The notes under the pieces were generated by a model that was not told the origin of the DNA, did not search any database, and worked only from the letters and a program-made list of their open reading frames with translations. From contig NZ_CP015910.2 of NCBI RefSeq assembly GCF_001676785.2, positions 620,001 through 684,000 on the forward strand: a DNA stretch of 64,000 nucleotides, read 5' to 3'. This stretch comes from Brachyspira hyodysenteriae ATCC 27164 (lineage in GTDB: Bacteria > Spirochaetota > Brachyspiria > Brachyspirales > Brachyspiraceae). Of this stretch, positions 9,609 through 18,824 are shown one piece after another (positions within the stretch are counted from its first letter, which is position 1; every line of letters begins with the position of its first letter). The translations under genes and the position numbers were made by a program.

Positions 9609-10082
9609 TTAATTTCCTTTTATATTAAAAAATAGATAAAAATCTTTGCTGTTAGGTATATAATATTCCATAACATTTCCTATTATTGTATAGCCATTTT
9701 TAGGAGCATAATTTTCAACTACATTTGTAAATACTTTGCTGTAATTTTCTATATTACATTTAACTTTTATAAATTTACCTCCTTTTATATTCCATTTTGT
9801 CCAACCTTCAGGGGCAGAAGAGTTTTCTTTCACTTCTACACCTGCCATATATTTACCTCTTTCTCCCCAAGGAGCAAATGTTTCATTTATATCATTCATA
9901 ATTCCCCATATACCTGACAAATTATTATTTTCATCAACCTTTACCAAATTTATAATTTCTTTAACATTTTTATTAAATTCCTGCCATAAAGGTAATACCC
10001 ATTTAGAATGTTTTTCGCTTTCTCCTTCAGCTACTTTTCCTATAACTTCAAAATCTTCTTTTTCTACTATTTCTATATCCAT
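9609..10082 (-). CDS. GyrI-like / AraC-type effector-binding domain protein
   Basis: A 157-residue stand-alone small-molecule-binding domain. It shows the usual order for this fold: N-terminal strand MDIEIVEKEDFEVIGK, WGIMND, a mid-protein YMAGVEV strand, the PEGWTKWNIKGGKFIKVKC stretch and the C-terminal YYIPNSKDFYLFFNIKG. Such proteins bind hydrophobic cationic compounds or act as gyrase-inhibitor relatives; there is no DNA-binding helix-turn-helix here. It is translated just ahead of rdgB with one base between the genes. The ligand cannot be told from the sequence. Confidence 0.75.
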   Translation of the reverse strand: MDIEIVEKEDFEVIGKVAEGESEKHSKWVLPLWQEFNKNVKEIINLVKVDENNNLSGIWGIMNDINETFAPWGERGKYMAGVEVKENSSAPEGWTKWNIKGGKFIKVKCNIENYSKVFTNVVENYAPKNGYTIIGNVMEYYIPNSKDFYLFFNIKGN

Positions 10083-10182
10083 AAAGTTATGTCTCCTAAT
10101 TAATTGAAAAATATAATAACATATTTTTACATAGTAGTAAATATTATATATATGAATAAGTTTATTAAATCAATATACAAAA

Positions 10183-10218
10183 ATGAGGAAGCCTTTATAA
10201 TATTAAAAGCTTCCTCAT
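10183..10218 (-). terminator. Intrinsic terminator downstream of the TRAP operon
   Basis: A 10-bp stem ATGAGGAAGC (10183-10192) pairs with 10209-10218, followed on the minus strand by T-rich sequence. It ends the minus-strand TRAP operon; the plus-strand side also has a T-run. Confidence 0.75.
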
Positions 10219-10237
10219 CATTATTTTTTTAATTATT

Positions 10238-12217
10238 TTAAGCAGCTGCAGTATTCATTTTATTTTTATTTCTTGTTGCTATTTGTACAATAACTAATAT
10301 TGCTATAATAGCTATTCCTATAATATCAGAATAAAATTCAGGATATATAGATAATAAACCTGCTACAATGAATAATATTCTTTCATAAGGTTTGCATTTT
10401 CTAAATACATATCCTTCTAGTCCTGCGGATACTCCAAACATACCTATAAGAGAAGTTATAAGTATAGGTATAACATCGGCAATGGTAGTATTTATCATCA
10501 ATATATCCGGATTGAATATAAACATATAAGGAATGATAAAAGCACCAATAGAAAGTTTTGTTGCCTCAATACCTGTTTTAAGAGGATCTGATTTAGCAAT
10601 AGCAGCACCAGCCATAGCAGCCAAAGCAACAGGAGGAGTAACGTCAGCTATAATTCCAAAGTAGAATACAAACATATGAGCAGCTAAAGGTTCATAACCT
10701 AAACCTATTATTGCACTTGCAGCTATTGTAGAAGTTATAAGATAATTTGCTGTAGTAGGAACTCCCATACCAAGTATGATAGAACTTATCATTGTTAAGA
10801 ACAATAATAATAGAGGTATTCCTCCTGATATAGATATTAAACCAGCACCTATTTTTAAACCTAAACCTGTTAAAGTTATAACACCTATAATAACTCCAGC
10901 CATAGCACAAGCAACAGCAACACTAATTATATTTCTAGCAGCATTAACGAATACATCTATTAAATCATTAAATCCGAAGCTTACTTTTCTTTTCATTATT
11001 ATGTCAACTATTGAGTTTACAATAGCAACTAAACCAGCAGCAATTATACCCATTAAACCGGCATAAATAGCAGTTTTTCCAAGTACAAAGAAATATATTA
11101 TTGTAGCAAGAGGTATAACTAAGTAACCTTTTTTCATCAAAAGTTCTCCTATTTTAGGAAGAGAATCTCTTGATAAACCTTTAAGACCTGTTTTTTTAGC
11201 TTCCAAATGCACCATTATGAATATACCTGTAAAGTAAAGTATAGCTGGAATAATAGCAGCTTTAGCAACTTCCATATAAGGAATTCCCAAACTTTCAGCC
11301 ATTAAGAATGAAGCAGCACCCATTATAGGAGGCATTAACTGTCCTCCTGTAGAAGCTGAAGCCTCAACAGCACCAGCAAATTCAGGTCTGTAACCTAAAG
11401 ATTTCATCATAGGTATTGTGAAGCTTCCTGTACCTACAGTATTTGAAACTGAACTTCCTGATACTGTACCAAACATAGCACTTGTAAGTACTGCTACTTT
11501 AGCAGGACCTCCGTCAAATCCTCCTGCTATAGCATTACATATATCTATAAAAAACTGACCTATTCCTGTTTTATCGAGCAATGCTCCAAAAAATATGAAT
11601 AAAAATATAAATGTAGCTGAAGCACCTATAGGAGTACCCATTATTCCTTCAGTATTATAAAATAAATGTGATACTAATCTTTGAAGTGAATAACCTCTAT
11701 GATTCAAAAAACCAGGTGCATAAGCTCCAAATAATGCATATATAATAAAAATTATTGATATTACAAGTATTGGAAGTCCTACTATTCTTCTGCAAGCTTC
11801 AAATACAAGGAGTATTCCTATTATTCCTATAATAATATCAGTTGTTGTATATATACCAGCTCTTCTTACTATTGTTTCAAAATTAATTGTAATATAACTC
11901 CAAGAACCAGCACCAATTATAGCAAATATTACATCATACCAAGGTAGTTTATCTTTAGGCATGTCTTTTTTCATAGGGAAAAGCAAGTAAGCAAGAAGTA
12001 TAACAAATGCTAAATGTGTAGCCCTTACAACCTGGGCTGTAATTTTTCCTGAAAGTATTGAATATAATTGAAATAAACAAAATACAACAGATATAACAAT
12101 TATTAAATATTTTTTCCAATCAGAATATTTTCTATATCTTGATTCACTATCATATTTGCTCATATAACTATCAATTTCTTCAACTGTTGGAATGTGAATA
12201 TCATTTCTATGTTTCAT
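10238..12217 (-). CDS. TAXI-type TRAP transporter fused permease (DctQM fusion)
   Basis: A 659-residue polytopic inner-membrane protein. Residues about 30-180 are the DctQ-like small-subunit part, and from about 185 the DctM-like large subunit, with the conserved blocks GTVSGSSVSNTVGTGSF, GGQLMPPIMGAASF and GMGVPTTANYLI, and PPVALAAMAGAAIAK. It uses an ion gradient to import a substrate captured by a periplasmic TAXI binding protein, encoded two genes upstream. Its start overlaps the DUF1850 gene by 11 bases. The substrate is unknown; TAXI systems have been linked to glutamate, C4-dicarboxylates and other organic acids. Length and motifs are complete. Confidence 0.95.
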   Translation of the reverse strand: MKHRNDIHIPTVEEIDSYMSKYDSESRYRKYSDWKKYLIIVISVVFCLFQLYSILSGKITAQVVRATHLAFVILLAYLLFPMKKDMPKDKLPWYDVIFAIIGAGSWSYITINFETIVRRAGIYTTTDIIIGIIGILLVFEACRRIVGLPILVISIIFIIYALFGAYAPGFLNHRGYSLQRLVSHLFYNTEGIMGTPIGASATFIFLFIFFGALLDKTGIGQFFIDICNAIAGGFDGGPAKVAVLTSAMFGTVSGSSVSNTVGTGSFTIPMMKSLGYRPEFAGAVEASASTGGQLMPPIMGAASFLMAESLGIPYMEVAKAAIIPAILYFTGIFIMVHLEAKKTGLKGLSRDSLPKIGELLMKKGYLVIPLATIIYFFVLGKTAIYAGLMGIIAAGLVAIVNSIVDIIMKRKVSFGFNDLIDVFVNAARNIISVAVACAMAGVIIGVITLTGLGLKIGAGLISISGGIPLLLLFLTMISSIILGMGVPTTANYLITSTIAASAIIGLGYEPLAAHMFVFYFGIIADVTPPVALAAMAGAAIAKSDPLKTGIEATKLSIGAFIIPYMFIFNPDILMINTTIADVIPILITSLIGMFGVSAGLEGYVFRKCKPYERILFIVAGLLSIYPEFYSDIIGIAIIAILVIVQIATRNKNKMNTAAA

Positions 12218-12737
12218 TGTTCCCCCTTAATATTTTATTATTTATTATATTTATTATAATTGTAAATAATGACACCCTTTTATATTGTATTTTTATATTT
12301 ACTTGAGGTTCGAATAGAGTATTTAATTTTATTTCTTTTCCGTTTCCGCCAAGTTCTATTCTATGGTCAGCTACAATTCCGACAAATAAATATAAATCTT
12401 TTATTTGTTTTTTAATATTATTTATTTCTATATAATCATCTGTAATAATTATGTTTTCATCATTTTGAGGATCCGACATACCTGCTCCATAAGATACAAA
12501 TCTTGTCTTATCCAATACAATATCATTATTAGTATTTATAATATAATAATCTCTAATTCTTCCCTTATTTACAGAATGGGTATATGAAATTAAAAATTCT
12601 TTTTTATTAATATTAAATATGAAATTAACTTTATTATTTTTAACACTATTTAATACAAGTCTTGGAAATAGAGGTATAAATAATAAAGCAATAATTACTA
12701 CAATGACAGATATACATATAATAACTTTTTTTAACAT
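12207..12737 (-). CDS. DUF1850 family membrane-anchored protein of a TAXI-TRAP operon
   Basis: A 176-residue protein with an N-terminal hydrophobic anchor (about residues 4-30). The core shows the family signature ISYTHSVNKGRIRDYY and FVSYGAGMS, matching the YTHSV and GAG blocks that define DUF1850. Genes of this family are usually next to TAXI-TRAP permeases, as here: it sits between the binding protein and the fused permease and overlaps the permease start. It probably helps assembly or function of the transporter; the mechanism is not known. Confidence 0.85.
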   Translation of the reverse strand: MLKKVIICISVIVVIIALLFIPLFPRLVLNSVKNNKVNFIFNINKKEFLISYTHSVNKGRIRDYYIINTNNDIVLDKTRFVSYGAGMSDPQNDENIIITDDYIEINNIKKQIKDLYLFVGIVADHRIELGGNGKEIKLNTLFEPQVNIKIQYKRVSLFTIIINIINNKILRGNNET

Positions 12738-12829
12738 ATATATTTTTTAGAATAATCAATTATTGACGTATTCATTATTATCTTTATACATCGATAATAA
12801 CGAATACATCTTAAAGTGTATATTTGTAA

Positions 12830-13786
12830 TTATTGTATATTATATCCTAATTCTTTATAATATTTTAAAGCACCTGGATGGAAAGGTACTGATATGCCTT
12901 TATAAGCATCATCAATATTTAATTCTTCACCTTTAGCATGAGCAGTTGCTAAATCAGTTTTTTTATCAAATAAAGTTTTTATTAGATTGTAAACAACATC
13001 TTCAGGTATATTGTTATTAACTGCGATAGTTGCTTTTACTGCTATTGCTGTAGTATCTGTAGTAACATTATTATATGTATTAGCAGGTATTGTAACTTCT
13101 GTATAATATTTATATTTATTTAAGATATCATCTACCTGAACTTTGTCTAAAGATACTAAAACGATATCGCTTGATAAAGATAATTCTTGTAAAGCTGCAT
13201 TAGGTATTCCTGCAACTATGAAACAAGCATCTAAAGTACCGTTTTGAAGTCCGTCGCTTGATTCTTTAAATGAAAGATTTGATTTGTTTATATCATTAAA
13301 AGTCAATCCATAAGCTTCTAATATTTGTTTAGCATTGAATTCTGTACCGCTTCCAGCATCTCCAACTGATACTCTTTTTCCTTTCATATCAGCAATTGTT
13401 GTGATGCCGCTTGCTTTTGTAGCTGCTATTTGCACTATTTCTGGATATAATGTAAGAATAGCAGAGAAGTTTGATAATACTTCACCGTCAAATATATCAG
13501 TACCGTTATAGGCATAGTCCATAACATCGTTTTGTACGAATGCTAAATCAGCTTCATGTCTGTTAAGAAGTCTTAAGTTTTCAGCAGAAGCTCCTGTTGA
13601 TTGAGCAGTAACATTCATTCCTTCTATATTAGCATTCCATATACTAGCTATACTTCCGCCGAATGAATAGTATGTACCGCTTGTTCCGCCTGTAGCAAAA
13701 ATGTAGTTGAGATTGTTGCTTTTTTGGCATCCAATCATTAATATTAATGATAGAATGGCACTAATAGTGATAAAAACATTTCTCAT
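12830..13786 (-). CDS. TAXI-family TRAP transporter substrate-binding lipoprotein
   Basis: Periplasmic binding protein for the TRAP permease downstream. The frame is open upstream to 13846, but the ATG at 13786 has AAGGAGT about ten bases before it and begins a clean lipoprotein signal peptide (MRNVFITISAILSLILMIGC), with lipobox Cys at residue 20, so I use that start. The N-terminal IFATGGTSGTYYSFGGSIASI and the block STGASAENLRLL are typical TAXI motifs, as is the GDAGSGTEFNAKQIL loop. First gene of the three-gene operon. Being lipid-anchored fits a spirochaete. The ligand is unknown. Confidence 0.93.
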   Translation of the reverse strand: MRNVFITISAILSLILMIGCQKSNNLNYIFATGGTSGTYYSFGGSIASIWNANIEGMNVTAQSTGASAENLRLLNRHEADLAFVQNDVMDYAYNGTDIFDGEVLSNFSAILTLYPEIVQIAATKASGITTIADMKGKRVSVGDAGSGTEFNAKQILEAYGLTFNDINKSNLSFKESSDGLQNGTLDACFIVAGIPNAALQELSLSSDIVLVSLDKVQVDDILNKYKYYTEVTIPANTYNNVTTDTTAIAVKATIAVNNNIPEDVVYNLIKTLFDKKTDLATAHAKGEELNIDDAYKGISVPFHPGALKYYKELGYNIQ

Positions 13787-14315
13787 AATAATAATACTCC
13801 TTGTAAAATTTACTAATATAATACACTTTATGATATTAAAAGTCAATATTTATTATTCATATCTTTTTCATATATTTGTTAATTATTATATTATAATATA
13901 TTCAATATTGAATTATCATTTATAACATATTTATAATATGTGTATCATTTTATTTTTTATATTAGTTAAAACTTTTTAGAATATTGTGAAGATTACATAT
14001 ATATGAAATATAATATTAAATCATATTTTATAATCAAAACTCTAATATCAAAACATCATATATAATTATGATTGTATGTTTATTTAAATATGCTTAGTAA
14101 TTACAAGAATATATTTTTTAATAAATGCAGCAAAAGAATAAAATATAACATGCTATATATTAATAAAAATACAAATCGTAAATCTAAACAATATTATGTT
14201 TATTTAATATTTATAAATATAATTTTTTTAATATTTAATTAATAATATTAGTTATTATAACTAAAAGCTTGACAAACAATACTTTTTTTATAGATTTATT
14301 AACGAGGTTTTATTT
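13787..14315. other. AT-rich intergenic region with divergent promoters
   Basis: About 530 bases of almost pure A/T sequence between the TAXI operon and the divergent barrel/LRR cassette. I find no gene, tRNA or structured RNA. TTGACA at 14269-14274 followed by TAGATT (14291-14296) at 16 bases is a possible promoter, but it lies very close to the barrel gene start at 14316 and would leave almost no room for the GAGG ribosome site at 14304-14307, so it is tentative. Confidence 0.45.
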
Positions 14316-15602
14316 ATGATTAATACTATTTTTTCTCGTAGGAATATTATACTAGTTGCAGTATTGTTGTATCTCTGTTTATATAAAAATTTATATTCTC
14401 AAAATAATCCTGCTAAACCGACATTTCAAGAATTTATGCAAAAATATTCTCAGTTTGATGAATATATAGAAAATGATATTGATTTTTTATCAAAACTTCC
14501 ATCAATACAAAGACTTTGGAATAATACATACAAGTATATAGAAAGTCTTGGTTCTAGTAATTGGCTTGCTATAATGAAGGATCCTTCTAAAATATACAGA
14601 TATACAGATAATAATGATGTTGCTTTTCTTTTGGGAGCTTCAAGTGGTTTGGCATATCTTTATGAAGGCAGTTTTGATAAGATGGATTCCATAATGTCTA
14701 AATTAAAAAGAAAAATAAATATAAATGTTACATCTGGAGACAATTATGGTATTATAATCCCTCTGCATTATCCTCTTGGAACTATAGGACTTAGTACATA
14801 TGTTAATTTTCAATTGCCTGATGAAAAAAATGATGGAATTGGGTATTGGCATGATATGCTTAATGCTATTGATCATATACCAATACCATACATACAATTA
14901 TCAACACAAATAAATTGCTGGACAGCTCCAATGTCAATAGGTCTTAGATTTGCATTTGCTCCTGGATTTAGAGAATTATACAGACCATTTATAGAGGATA
15001 TTGAAGTAGATTCAATTGCATACCATGCTGGGTTAGATTTGAAATTTTTTGTTTATAGGGATAAATACTTTTTTGTAGATACTCGTGCGGATTTTAATTT
15101 TGACATAGGTGAAATTAATTTAAATATAAAAAATAAAAAATTCTTTTTTGAAGTTCCTATAGAGAATGCAGTTAATAGTGGTGTTTTGTTTAATTCGAGT
15201 ACATACATGGGTGGTAAATGGACGTCTTTTTCATTAACTCCAAAAATAGTAGGCGGATTTAAATTTAAAGAAAAAGTACCTTATATAGATTATTTTGCTA
15301 TATATGGTATATTAGGTGTTGATTTAATATATGGTTTTTATCAGGGAGGATATAATATAAACGTAGGAGATATGTATTTAATATCACCAAATAATAAAAA
15401 TGATCCGAATTATGTTATTAAAACTTCTCATCAAGATCAGGATTCAAGCAGCGGACAATATTTTGCATATGATATAAGGTTGGGATTAAATATTGATATT
15501 TTTTATCAGTCATTATCTATTGAATATGCTTTTTTATCAAAAAGTTTTTCGATAATGTTTATGCCTTTTGTGTATAGATTTGCATCTGAGCCGAAAATAT
15601 AG
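14316..15602 (+). CDS. Predicted outer-membrane beta-barrel protein, cassette copy 1
   Basis: A 428-residue protein with a signal peptide (cleavage near LYSQ, residue 29). The mature part is rich in aromatic and alternating hydrophobic residues, with strand-like blocks such as GIIIPLHYPLGTIGLSTYV, CWTAPMSIGLRFAF, DLKFFVYRDKYFFVDTRAD and KVPYIDYFAIYGILGVDLIY, and it ends in SIMFMPFVYRFASEPKI. This indicates a surface or outer-membrane barrel. It is a clear paralogue of the minus-strand gene at 17407-18660, with those blocks nearly identical and variable stretches between. An LRR lipoprotein gene follows 12 bases downstream. No function is known. Confidence 0.8.
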   Translation: MINTIFSRRNIILVAVLLYLCLYKNLYSQNNPAKPTFQEFMQKYSQFDEYIENDIDFLSKLPSIQRLWNNTYKYIESLGSSNWLAIMKDPSKIYRYTDNNDVAFLLGASSGLAYLYEGSFDKMDSIMSKLKRKININVTSGDNYGIIIPLHYPLGTIGLSTYVNFQLPDEKNDGIGYWHDMLNAIDHIPIPYIQLSTQINCWTAPMSIGLRFAFAPGFRELYRPFIEDIEVDSIAYHAGLDLKFFVYRDKYFFVDTRADFNFDIGEINLNIKNKKFFFEVPIENAVNSGVLFNSSTYMGGKWTSFSLTPKIVGGFKFKEKVPYIDYFAIYGILGVDLIYGFYQGGYNINVGDMYLISPNNKNDPNYVIKTSHQDQDSSSGQYFAYDIRLGLNIDIFYQSLSIEYAFLSKSFSIMFMPFVYRFASEPKI

Positions 15603-15614
15603 GAGTATGATTAT

Positions 15615-16532
15615 ATGAATAGATATTTAGTAATATTATTGATTATTACATTAACTACCTCATGCAAGATTAAATTTTTGAAACCTGATTTAATAACTAG
15701 TGATCCAAATTCACACTATATTACAGGAGATTATATTAATTTATCTAAAGTGCAATTAACTGATCAAATGATGGATGAATATTTAAATAATGGAAATGGA
15801 TATATGTTATGTTTCAGTGGTACTTTAACAACTCAAAGTATGGATATTATAAAAGATTATATAAGAAAATCTAATAAATACATTTATCTAGATTTAAAAA
15901 ACTGTACAGGAATTACTTCAATGAGAGATGGTAATTTTGCTAATTTAGAGTATTTAGCAGGAATAAAGCTTCCTCATGATGTAAATAATATGGGAAAGAG
16001 AATTTTTGAAAATTGCAGAAATCTTACAAATGTAATGCTTCCTCTTTCTTTGGTTGGAATAGGAGACTATTCTTTTCAAAATACTGATAAATTGAAAGAA
16101 ATGCATATACCTGATACTATAGCATATATGTATCAATATGCATTTAAAAATTGCAGTTTAGAAATTTTTGTAATGCCTGATAATCTTAAGAGATTAGGAG
16201 TTGAAGGTTTGATGGGAGCTAAAGACTTAAAAATAATAGTTGTAAATCAAGTTTTTGAATGGTTTAGAGCTAGATCATTAGTAGATACTCCTAATTTAGA
16301 AACTATTATATATTATGGTACTAAACTTAGTACAGTTCAATTTGAGGGTAATTCTGTTTTTTCAGGAAAGCCACAAAAGGAAATAACATTATATTTGCCT
16401 AATGTAGAAAGAGGAGAGGAAGATTTTAGCAGATGGGGCGGATATGGTTGGAAAGATGTAAAGTATCAAGGTGAATTTAATATTAATGAATTATTAGGAG
16501 ATTATAATTTATCTGCTTATAAGTCATTATAA
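15615..16532 (+). CDS. BspA-like leucine-rich-repeat lipoprotein, cassette copy 1
   Basis: A 305-residue predicted lipoprotein: the signal MNRYLVILLIITLTTSC has its lipobox Cys at residue 17. Residues about 90-245 hold LRR_5 (Treponema/BspA type) repeats, for example FANLEYLAGIKLPHDV, IFENCRNLTNVMLP and SFQNTDKLKEMHIPDT. Such proteins often bind host or partner proteins. GGAGT lies before the ATG, and the gene follows its barrel partner with a 12-base gap. A shorter paralogue is encoded at 16644-17393. The C-terminal GWKDVKYQGEFNINELL is shared with it, so both end in a common motif. Confidence 0.85.
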   Translation: MNRYLVILLIITLTTSCKIKFLKPDLITSDPNSHYITGDYINLSKVQLTDQMMDEYLNNGNGYMLCFSGTLTTQSMDIIKDYIRKSNKYIYLDLKNCTGITSMRDGNFANLEYLAGIKLPHDVNNMGKRIFENCRNLTNVMLPLSLVGIGDYSFQNTDKLKEMHIPDTIAYMYQYAFKNCSLEIFVMPDNLKRLGVEGLMGAKDLKIIVVNQVFEWFRARSLVDTPNLETIIYYGTKLSTVQFEGNSVFSGKPQKEITLYLPNVERGEEDFSRWGGYGWKDVKYQGEFNINELLGDYNLSAYKSL

Positions 16533-16553
16533 AATACATATAATATAAATGAA

Positions 16554-16604
16554 TTTTAAACAAACAGTATATTTTTTATAAGTAAAATACCGTTTGTTTA
16601 AAAT
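16554..16604. terminator. Bidirectional terminator at the mirror point of the two cassettes
   Basis: A 17-base arm TTTTAAACAAACAGTAT (16554-16570) pairs with the arm ending at 16604, with one mismatch. A/T runs flank it on both sides. It lies between the convergent LRR genes and can serve both operons. Confidence 0.8.
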
Positions 16605-16643
16605 TTTATTAATTATATGATTATGATAAAGTAAATATATAAA

Positions 16644-17393
16644 TTATTCTAGAACTTCTATTATATCTTCAATACTGAATTGTCCTTTATAATAAACTTT
16701 TTTCCAAGTATATCTAGCCCAATTTGTAGTAGTATATTTTTTTCCTCCTGATATAATTTCTTTATATCCGTCAAAATTTCCCAAATATAATGTCATTTGT
16801 TTTTGATCTATTCCTTTCCAAGCATCTCCATTATTAGCACCTGTAAAATCTAATCTTGTACCATAATACACAACATGCTTAAGATTTTTTACACCAGCAA
16901 GCATACTAGGATACATAGTTTTAAAATTAGTACCTAAAACTATAGCTTCAAGAGATGTGCAATTATCAAAAGCATTATCTCCTATAGCCTCCATATCAGC
17001 TGGAAAATAAACACCTGTAAGATTTTTTACATTCATAAAACTTTCATTAGGCCATTTCTTTCCATTTCCTTCAAAAATAACATTTTCTGCATACAAAAAT
17101 ACATGCTTATCAGGCTGCTTTCTTAGGCATTCTGCTATACTCAATATTGTAGTTTTATCTATAATTCCTCTAATTCCTAATCTGCTTCCTCCGCTTCTAT
17201 CTATAGCATCGTATATTACAGGGCATTGAAAAGTTCCTCCTCCGCTAGTATATGGTAAATGAATTTGGTATACAAAAAAATTGATTTTATTTGCTTCTTC
17301 TAATGCATTATCAGGACTTAAATATTGAATATTACAAGATATAATAAAAATTAAAATAATAGTTATAAGAATAATAAAACTTTTTATTTTCAT
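16644..17393 (-). CDS. BspA-like leucine-rich-repeat lipoprotein, cassette copy 2
   Basis: A 249-residue predicted lipoprotein with the signal MKIKSFIILITIILIFIISC (Cys 20). It has LRR_5-type repeats (MNVKNLTGVYFPADME, AFDNCTSLEAIVLGTN, MLAGVKNLKHVVYYGTRLDF) but fewer than its paralogue on the other strand. It shares VYYGT/IYYGTKL and the C-terminal motif TWKKVYYKGQFSIEDI. It follows the paired barrel gene by 13 bases, mirroring the gap in copy 1. Probably surface-exposed or periplasmic and a partner of the barrel protein; that is an inference from the repeated pairing. Confidence 0.83.
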   Translation of the reverse strand: MKIKSFIILITIILIFIISCNIQYLSPDNALEEANKINFFVYQIHLPYTSGGGTFQCPVIYDAIDRSGGSRLGIRGIIDKTTILSIAECLRKQPDKHVFLYAENVIFEGNGKKWPNESFMNVKNLTGVYFPADMEAIGDNAFDNCTSLEAIVLGTNFKTMYPSMLAGVKNLKHVVYYGTRLDFTGANNGDAWKGIDQKQMTLYLGNFDGYKEIISGGKKYTTTNWARYTWKKVYYKGQFSIEDIIEVLE

Positions 17394-17406
17394 AAATTAG
17401 ACTCCT

Positions 17407-18660
17407 TTATAATTTTGGTTCTCCAGCAAATCTATACACAAATGGTACAAACATAACTGAAAAACTTTTTGAAAATATAGCATATTCAAATGATAAAGAT
17501 TGGTAAAATATATCAATAGTTGCACCAACTCTTATATCATAACTGAAATAATTATCTTTTATTGATATTTTAGGCATACTTGTATTAAATTCATAAGTTT
17601 GATTATTAATATTTTCTGTAACAGTATTTATACCAAATTCAGAATCAGAATCTACAAAACTATATACTAAATCAACTCCAATAAATCCGTATATTGCAAA
17701 ATAATCTATATATGGAACTTTATCTCTTAATTTTAATCCTCCAACTAATTTTGGAGTTAAAGCAAAACTTATCCATTTACTTTTTATGTCGGCTGATGTT
17801 CCAAAGTATGCTCCTGTATATGTGCTGTTTGCGGAATTATGCATCTGAAATACATACCTATCATTCATAAAAGCCATATTGAATTTTCCATAATCAAAAT
17901 TGAAATCTGCTCTGGCATCAACAAAAAAATATTTATCTCTATAAATATAGAATTTTAAGTCCATACCGCCATGTAATCCGAATGTTTCTATTTTTGTATC
18001 TTTAACAAAAAGATTATAAAATTCGCTGTAACCTGGCATAAATGCAAATCTTAATCCTATGGACATAGGAGCTGTCCAGCAATTAATAGAACCAAAAACT
18101 TCAATATATGGAAATGGCACTTTATCTATAGAATTTATTAGTCTTGCAAAATCATTATCATAACTTAATGAAGATTTTGTATCTTCAAGCTGAAAATTTA
18201 AGTATGCTCCAATACCTACAGTACCTAATGGAAAATGTAAAGGAATTATTAATCCATAATTATCTCCTGAAGCAGCATTAAACTGTATTTTTCTTTTAAT
18301 TTTCTGTTCTATTGCATATCCAACTGACATATTAAAATTATAAATATCATATAAAAATTCGATACTTGACATCAAAAGTATTGTATTAGGAGATTCAGGA
18401 TATTTTTCTATTAATTTTGGATTGTTAAGTACATCTTTCCAAAATTGCGGATTTATATCTTCTATAAAGTTTTTGGCATTATTAAAAAAATTTATTATAT
18501 ATTCGTTATTAGAAATATAATCGATATAGCCTTGATTATATTTATTATTCATTTGAAAATATTTGGTTATAAATTGATTATATTCACTATTTATATTTTG
18601 TGAAAATACATAAGCACAATGTAAACCAAACAATATACAGATACGTAAAAAATATTTCAT
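17407..18660 (-). CDS. Predicted outer-membrane beta-barrel protein, cassette copy 2
   Basis: A 417-residue paralogue of the plus-strand barrel gene. Signal peptide with cleavage near VFSQ (residue 21). Conserved blocks: SGDNYGLIIPLHFPLGTVG, INCWTAPMSIGLRFAFMPGY, LKFYIYRDKYFFVDARADF, KVPYIDYFAIYGFIGVDLVY and SFSVMFVPFVYRFAGEPKL. The first about 120 residues and the loop regions have diverged much more. This pattern fits barrel strands held constant while exposed loops vary. First gene of the mirrored cassette. Confidence 0.8.
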   Translation of the reverse strand: MKYFLRICILFGLHCAYVFSQNINSEYNQFITKYFQMNNKYNQGYIDYISNNEYIINFFNNAKNFIEDINPQFWKDVLNNPKLIEKYPESPNTILLMSSIEFLYDIYNFNMSVGYAIEQKIKRKIQFNAASGDNYGLIIPLHFPLGTVGIGAYLNFQLEDTKSSLSYDNDFARLINSIDKVPFPYIEVFGSINCWTAPMSIGLRFAFMPGYSEFYNLFVKDTKIETFGLHGGMDLKFYIYRDKYFFVDARADFNFDYGKFNMAFMNDRYVFQMHNSANSTYTGAYFGTSADIKSKWISFALTPKLVGGLKLRDKVPYIDYFAIYGFIGVDLVYSFVDSDSEFGINTVTENINNQTYEFNTSMPKISIKDNYFSYDIRVGATIDIFYQSLSFEYAIFSKSFSVMFVPFVYRFAGEPKL

Positions 18661-18824
18661 AAATAATCCTAATTGCTTTTATTATAGTAAAATTATTTTC
18701 TAAAATCAACATTAAAATAATAAAATGAGAATTTTATATAAAAGTATTCATTTTTATTAAAAATAAAAAATATTTTAACGATAAAAATAATAGTATATTA
18801 AAAAAAATTAATATTATTATATAT

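Noticed and set aside
10692-11066. Small frames inside the TRAP permease gene
   Set aside because: They are shadows of a well-conserved membrane protein on the minus strand, with no ribosome site or family motif.
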